This document shows positions 58,281-64,000 of a stretch of 64,000 nucleotides of DNA, piece after piece. The notes beneath the pieces are model-generated. The model made no database searches. It was not told where the DNA came from and saw only the letters and a program-made list of their open reading frames with translations. Origin of the DNA: Caenorhabditis remanei (taxonomy: Eukaryota > Nematoda > Chromadorea > Rhabditida > Rhabditidae); the NCBI RefSeq assembly GCF_010183535.1, contig NC_071328.1, positions 4,774,001 through 4,838,000 of the forward strand. The letters are read 5' to 3'. A program made the translations under genes and the position numbers. Within the stretch, counting starts at the first letter, position 1; each line of letters starts with the position of its first letter.

Positions 58281-59980
58281 ATGCCTTTTCCTATTCTCAA
58301 GCTCCCTTTTCTACCAATCCAACTAGTGTTACAGATTTTGGATAATCTCACACAGAACTTGGATTCTCTCGCTCTGTAAGTCAAAATTCATAATTTTCAA
58401 CACTATTATTGTATTTTCACTTCAGTTTCGAATTCTCCACATGCTCCCGGAAATGCCGTCGAGTAGTCAGTTGTATAAGGCACAAGTATACAGGTATAAA
58501 AATACTCTGGAATGGTGATGAGGGTTATGCAACGATAAAATTGGAAACGAGTTACGGTACAAGCTATTCGTGGAAGATCGCCGAAATTTGTGCTGGCGAA
58601 TTGTATGAAAGAAGAAAAATTGGAAACATGACGATTATGATTAGGTTAGTCTGAAAGGAAGTTCTGGAATGGAGCCGATAGAATACTGTAGAGAGCATCG
58701 TGCCAATTTTCATATTTCCGATTTCTGAAGGGAGTTCTTCTTGTGATTGCAGAGATACAGTACCGGTCAAATGGTTAAGAACTTTGGCCGTTTTGTGAAA
58801 TTTTCAAACTTTGAGAGCGTGAAATGGCAATTCTGATTATCGCATCAAGTAGGATTATACAGATTAAAAGTAGATCTCTATTTTTGTAGTTGACAATTTT
58901 TTGTATGGGCACTCCCCAGAGAGTTATAGTCATTTTAAGATGCAAACTCAAAAATCACACTATTTTGGACTGAAATTGGTCGATTTAGGGAAAAATTATT
59001 TTGTCGATCTGTAACTGGCTAGGAAGTGTTCGTACAAAAAAATTGTCAACTACAAAAATGAAGCTCTTTTTTTGATCTGTATGATTCATTAAAAACCTAC
59101 TAGGTGTGAAACTCAGAATTATCATGACATACTCTCAAAGTTGGACAATTTCAACTAAAATCAGCCAAAGTCCATAACCTGCACAGTATGTCAATTTGAA
59201 GTTGTATGTTTTCAGAAGACAATATAATCAAATGTACACTGGAGGAGGACCGTTGATTGAAAAGTTGAAAGAAATGTACAAATACCTGATAGATCTCTTC
59301 CACATTCCCATTTTAAATTTTTTCGGCTATTACGGAGCAGGAATTCAAATTCCAGTTTTCCCAGCGAATTTAGAGATTAAAAAATGTGACGAAGTGGTGG
59401 TAATGAGCCATGAACCAATTGATGATGATCAGATGAAATACATTCTTGGAGAGATGATTACGAAAAAATTGAATTTGCACCTTCCAAATTATTCGAATTT
59501 TCCTTGGGAATCCACTAGATTCTCAATGGATTGTCTGAATTTACAATTAGATTCTAAATGGGTGTCTCGTGAGATGTTTTTATCTTTAAAATATCCCAAA
59601 ATCTATATGAAAGGATTTACTAGTTTAACTTCAAAAGATGTTCGAGATTTCATCAATCAATGGTTTAATTCGAATGATACACGCCTTGAAACCCTGTTGG
59701 TTGATTTGAAATTTGATGAGGAACCGGAACCAATCGATTTGAGCGAGTTCAACCCAAAACCATGGGATCCAATACTCAGAGGTCAATATTATGAGTGAGT
59801 TTAAAACCAATTGAAACACATTCAATCATTTGATTTATTTTCAGTAAAAATCGGGCTGGAAAACTATTCGGTGGCATGGATATAATTCGGAAAGATGGTC
59901 GCTTTGCCACATTTAGACAGTCATCAAGATCGATTGATTTCTTCGTATGGAAGAATACACTTCAAGTGGAGAACAACTGA
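58281..59980 (+). CDS. F-box/FBA2-type protein, copy 1
   Basis: Exons 58281-58375, 58426-58644, 59216-59794 and 59845-59980 give 342 aa. The N-terminal MPFPILKLPFLPIQLVLQIL is the usual start of a Caenorhabditis F-box. It is followed by STCSRKCRRVV and a C-terminal FBA_2-like region ending in DGRFATFRQSSRSIDFFVW. Such proteins act as substrate adaptors of SCF ubiquitin ligases, and the family is greatly expanded and fast-evolving in this genus. The second intron (58645-59215) carries a tagttgacaac-family palindrome. The gene is tail-to-tail with its near-identical copy at 61306-62990. Confidence 0.8.
58750..59195. mobile_element. palindromic MITE in intron 2 of F-box copy 1
   Basis: Bounded by acagtaccggtcaaatgg and the inverted aacctgcacagtatgtc. 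The inner arms tttttgtagttgacaatttt and aaaattgtcaactacaaaaa pair. It is present in both gene copies, so it predates the duplication. Confidence 0.75.
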
Positions 59981-60098
59981 AATTTTCAGTTTTACATTAA
60001 ATCTAATAAACCATCTAATAATCACCACAAATTTATATCCGAAATGTTTCTTTCATATGCATGTGACCTTTACTTTCTGATTGTGAATCATATAAATG

Positions 60099-61188
60099 CT
60101 TTTTTTTCTTTTACTTTTGCGAATCACATTGATATACATATTCTGTTGTTTACTGGACAAAAACGTACGAATCTTTACAAAAGAGTGATTCAGAAAACGA
60201 GTCCCCTGTGCACCATTTCACAAAAATTTGGCTCGCAGAAATGTTGGAAATTGGCGCGGTGGCAAAACTTACCGTAGCCTTAACGGCAGAGCTTTTCAGT
60301 AGAGCTCATCATATAGGCGACCTGTGCTGAAACCAATCCAATAAATTTCATCTTCTTAAAAAAAGTGATTTCCGAATTTTAATTTTTATGTTAACCGTTA
60401 TCTATTTGCTCAGGGCAGTTCTTACAACTGCGCTCCACCGAAATGCCCTTGAAAAATATCTCTTTTTCTGAGTCTCTTCCTCAGGGCATACATCGATTAG
60501 AGAGCAATCCCTCCAGTCATTTACCCCTTCGCGATGACTTTTAAATGACCTCTTCTAAAAAAGATTTAAAAATGGAGATAAAAACTTGGTCTATCACATA
60601 CCCCCAAATTTGAACGGTGCGACAGTACCTCAAATTGAATGCCGTTTAAATTCCTGCATTTTCCATATTTAGTTCAAGAGAAAATCTTCAAAGAGATGGC
60701 TTACCAGAACTATTTCTGATGTCTGTGCTCTCAACAAGAACCAAAAAAGCAATACAACGTGTTCGATTCAACATTGAGAAGCTACACAGGGTCATAGAAT
60801 GTCCATATGAAGCAACTGCACTCCAAAAAAATTAGCGCGAAATTCAAAAAATTTATCCAAAAAAAAAGGTTTTTTTGTATTAAAATTTGTATTTTTCTCT
60901 TTTTTAGTGAATTCGATATTTTTTGTGCGAAGTTTTCTCGAAAATAGCGAGAAAAATGGAAAAAAAAGTCAACTTCATTCGAAAAATTTCACTCCCTATC
61001 GTTCGTCTTACTGTGCCACGTTAAAAGTCCCGCATGTGGGCGGCATTCTGCTGATCGGCGACTCAATTGGCAATCTGCCAAGTCGTGTGCAAACGCGCTT
61101 CGCTGAGCTTCCGGTTTCGCGGGAAAATTATTTGAATTCATATGGACAAAATTTGACCCTGTGTAAGCTACATTATGCGTTTGAAAGA
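60099..61188. other. spacer of the inverted duplication
   Basis: Single-copy 1.1-kb centre of the palindrome. It contains a GCGCTC-family fragment near 60430 and no supported exon. The open frame at 60907-61233 runs into the right arm and has no splice or family support. Confidence 0.55.
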
Positions 61189-61305
61189 ATTTATATGATT
61201 CACAATCAGAAAGTAAAGGTCACATGCATATGAAAGAAACATTTCGGATATAAATTTGTGGTGATTATTAGATGGTTTATTAGATTTAATGTAAAACTGA
61301 AAATT

Positions 61306-62990
61306 TCAGTTGTTCTCCACTTGAAGTGTATTCTTCCATACGAAGAAATCAATCGATCTTGATGACTGTCTAAATGTGGCAAAGCGACCATCTTTCCGAA
61401 TTATATCCATGCCACCGAATAGTTTTCCAGCCCGATTTTTACTGAAAATAAATCAAATGATTGAATGTGTTTCAATTGGTTTTAAACTCACTCATAATAT
61501 TGACCTCTGAGTATTGGATCCCATGGTTTTGGGTTGAACTCGCTCAAATCGATTGGTTCCGGTTCCTCATCAAATTTCAAATCAACCAACAGGGTTTCAA
61601 GGCGTGTATCATTCGAATTAAACCATTGATTGATGAAATCTCGAACATCTTTTGAAGTTAAACTAGTAAATCCTTTCATATAGATTTTGGGATATTTTAA
61701 AGATAAAAACATCTCACGAGACACCCATTTAGAATCTAATTGTAAATTCAGACAATCCATTGAGAATCTAGTGGATTCCCAAGGAAAATTCGAATAATTT
61801 GGAAGGTGCAAATTCAATTTTTTCGTAATCATCTCTCCAAGAATGTATTTCATCTGATCATCATCAATTGGTTCATGGCTCATTACCACCACTTCGTCAC
61901 ATTTTTTAATCTCTAAATTCGCTGGGAAAACTGGAATTTGAATTCCTGCTCCGTAATAGCCGAAAAAATTTAAAATGGGAATGTGGAAGAGATCTATCAG
62001 GTATTTGTACATTTCTTTCAACTTTTCAATCAACGGTCCTCCTCCAGTGTACATTTGATTATATTGTCTTCTGAAAACATACAACTTCAAATTGACATAC
62101 TGTGCAGGTTATGGACTTTGGCTGATTTTAGTTGAAATTGTCCAACTTTGAGAGTATGTCATGATAATTCTGAGTTTCACACCTAGTAGGTTTTTAATGA
62201 ATCATACAGATCAAAAAAAGAGCTTCATTTTTGTAGTTGACAACTTCTTTGTACAGGCACTCCCTAGCAAGTTACGGATCGACAAAATAATTGTTCCCTA
62301 AATCGACCAATTTCAGTCCTAAATAGTGTGATTTTTGAGTTGTCGTCTTAAAATGACTATAACTCTCTGGGGAGTGCCCATACAAAAAAATTGTCAACTA
62401 CAAAAATAGAGATCTACTTTTAATCGGTATGATCCATTAAAAATCTACTTGGTGGGACAATCAGAATTGCCATTTCACGCTTTCAAAGTTTGGAAATTTC
62501 AACAAAACGGCCAAAGTCCATAGCCTTTTGACCGGTACTGTATCTGTGCAATCACAAGAAGAACTCCCTTCAGAACTCGGAAATATGAAAATTGGCACGA
62601 TGCTCTCTACAGTATTCTATCGGCTCCATTCCAGAACTTCCTTTCAGACTAACCTAATCATAATCGTCATGTTTCCAATTTTTCTTCTTTCATACAATTC
62701 GCCAGCACAAATTTCTGCGATCTTCCACGAATAGCTTGTACCGTAACTCGTTTCCAATTTTATCAATGCATAACTCTCAGCACCATTCCAGCCTATTTTT
62801 ATACCTGTATACTTGTGCCGTATACAACTGACTACACGACGGCATTTCCGGGAGCATGTGGAGAAGTCGAAACTGAAGTAAACATGCAATGTTTGAATTT
62901 AAGAATTTTGACTTACAGAGTGAGAGTATCCAAGTTCTGTAACACTTGTTGGATTGGTAGAAAAGGGAGCTTGAGAATAGGAAGAGGCAT
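61306..62990 (-). CDS. F-box/FBA2-type protein, copy 2
   Basis: Minus-strand exons 62917-62990, 62654-62872, 61492-62070 and 61306-61441 give 335 aa. The large third exon encodes the same residues as copy 1. Exon 1 has a 21-bp in-frame deletion that removes seven residues from the F-box helix (MPLPILKLPFLPIQQVLQNL versus the longer copy 1 version). All splice sites and the frame remain intact, so it may be functional. If the deleted helix matters for SKP1 binding, copy 2 could have altered SCF recruitment; that is inference. Confidence 0.8.
62093..62545. mobile_element. palindromic MITE in intron 2 of F-box copy 2
   Basis: Inverted counterpart of 58750-59195, with small differences (for example acaacttctttgtacaggca here). 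Confidence 0.75.
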
Positions 62991-63296
62991 TTTGGTTGGG
63001 TTTTGGGAGGAGAATGAGAGAGACGGGACTAAGAGAGGGTCACGTCGAGTCATCGATCGATGACTATACCTTCTGGGAATCTATCGATTTCGTATCTCAT
63101 TCTGGTACCCGCGCTCTACCGAAATTTTTTTCGAAACCTGCGTCTCATTGTGTTTTTCTCTTTGTTTTCCGACATTCAACTAACAAAATTCAATAAGAAA
63201 CACTAGCTCTTCTCTTATTTTTGTTTTGCTGTTTGCTCTTCATTTTTCATCTTTTGAATTCAATTTTTCCATTAATACAGAATTTTTTTCGGAACA

Positions 63297-63498
63297 ATGT
63301 CGTCGATGGCATTCGATGGAGAAGCGCCGGAAACTGACGACGAGGAAGAAGTTTGTGAGAAAGTGGAGAAAGTGACAAATCGAACGGAAACACCACGAAA
63401 ACAGTGAGTTTTAGCTGATTCCTCTGGAAAAATAATCAATTTTTTGTGAATTTCAGACCTTCTCTGGTTGACAAGAAGCTGGAAAAGCAGTGGACACA
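63297..63498 (+). pseudogene. 5' fragment of the small helical protein gene
   Basis: Copy of exon 1 (ATG at 63298), intron 1 and the first 40 or so bases of exon 2 of the gene at 57387-57881. The frame then runs across the duplication breakpoint into unrelated sequence and stops soon after (ARSFIYLF). It is a truncated duplicate with its promoter region still attached. Confidence 0.85.
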
Positions 63499-64000
63499 AG
63501 CTCGTTCATTTATTTATTTATTTTAATTCGATATGAAGGGCAAGGAGCCACTGATACAACCGAAGTGGATTCAAAAAGATAAATAAATATTTGATGGGCC
63601 GATTCTGGAGGACGCAAAATTAGGTGGTAAAAAACTATTTTTCCCTTTGGAAGTAGTAAAAAAGAGAAAAATAGTTTTGCCCTTTTTTTGCTACCTCGTG
63701 AATAGGCCAAAAACGAGAGAGGGAGGGGGGGAGACAAGTAGAAACATTAATAGTTGAGGGGAGAAAGAGTTAGATACTTAGACAAATCAACATGTTTCAA
63801 GTTAGTTTTAAACGAACGGGAGGAAGATTTAACCGGGAAAGAAGAAACGGGTAGAGAATTCCAACAGTTTAAAGTACGGTTGGACAAGAACTGGGAGCTG
63901 GATTTGTTACTATTTTTGATATTACAACGCAAATAAAATGGGTGTCTTCTTAGAGATTTAACAGATGGAATAAATGTAAATAAGGCATTTGCACAATAGA
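63499..64000. other. intergenic, no gene recognised
   Basis: AT- and purine-rich sequence past the duplication breakpoint. A short inverted word pair (aaaaaactatttttccctttg / aaaatagttttgccctttt) lies near 63630-63690. No exon is supported. Confidence 0.45.

Larger units (their letters stand above)
57677..60098. repeat. left arm of a 2.4-kb inverted duplication
   Basis: Reads, on the opposite strand, as 61189-63498. The outer junction corresponds to the word gtccactgcttttccagctt (near 57682). The inner junction corresponds to gattgtgaatcatataaa (60080-60098), matched by its complement at 61189. It contains the start of the small helical gene and all of the F-box-type gene. It differs from the right arm by a 121-bp MITE and a few substitutions. 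Confidence 0.9.
61189..63498. repeat. right arm of the 2.4-kb inverted duplication
   Basis: Inverted copy of 57677-60098. It ends abruptly at ggacacaagc (63498), inside what is exon 2 of the small helical gene in the left arm, and is followed by unrelated tcgttcatttatttattta. Confidence 0.9.

Noticed and set aside
58409..58654. 81-codon frame starting within the intron of F-box copy 1
   Set aside because: It begins at a non-ATG codon in the intron; the true exon starts at 58426 and the frame continues from exon 1.
60907..61233. 108-codon frame across the palindrome spacer and right arm
   Set aside because: It crosses the duplication junction and has no splice sites or recognisable domain.

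Overview
This is eukaryotic nuclear DNA from a nematode, almost certainly a Caenorhabditis species. The genes have short introns (about 45-60 bp) with strong TTTTCAG acceptors. Many starts sit a few bases after a TTTCAG that looks like a spliced-leader trans-splice site. Closely spaced same-strand gene pairs look like operons. The run of genes in the right half (cdk-7, tpxl-1, icp-1, nsun-4, eIF2-gamma, mcm-4) matches my recollection of the C. elegans chromosome I clone Y39G10A neighbourhood. I cannot name the species.

Layout. 1-1812: a 54-bp minisatellite arranged in higher-order blocks. 3.2-11.7 kb: a repeated locus of six two-hairpin units that look like pri-microRNA stems. Five of them sit about 85-130 bp downstream of a modular promoter (NFI-like palindromes, a GGGCGG box and a TATA box). 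A multi-pass membrane protein gene (6500-7538) is embedded in this array. 12.6-26.2 kb: fast-evolving genes (a basic Pro-rich orphan, a GSK3-like kinase with a long RS tail, a PTP-fold pseudophosphatase, and a single-TM coiled-coil protein). Their introns carry palindromic MITEs, some nested. 26.5-28.2 kb: cdk-7 on the minus strand. 31.2-37.7 kb: two coiled-coil genes sharing C-terminal motifs. 37.9-42.0 kb (minus): icp-1 (INCENP) then tpxl-1 (TPX2-like), in operon-like spacing. 42.6-45.6 kb: a PAAF1/Rpn14-like WD40 gene followed by nsun-4. 46.1-57.9 kb: tubulin cofactor A, an FKBP15-like gene, eIF2-gamma, two orphan genes, mcm-4 and a small helical protein gene. 57.7-63.5 kb: a 2.3-2.4 kb inverted duplication carrying two convergent, near-identical F-box/FBA2-type genes around a 1.1-kb spacer, with a truncated gene fragment at its outer end.

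Functional picture. The right half is a block of essential cell-cycle and housekeeping genes: CDK7, the Aurora A and Aurora B partners TPXL-1 and ICP-1, MCM4, eIF2-gamma, TBCA and a mitochondrial rRNA methyltransferase. The left half and the far right end are lineage-specific and repeat-rich. The best candidate for something undescribed is the duplicated hairpin-RNA array at 3.3-10.4 kb. Its arms diverge between copies in a way that keeps base pairing. All exon coordinates were assigned by eye from splice signals, frame and family knowledge; no alignment or folding program was run.
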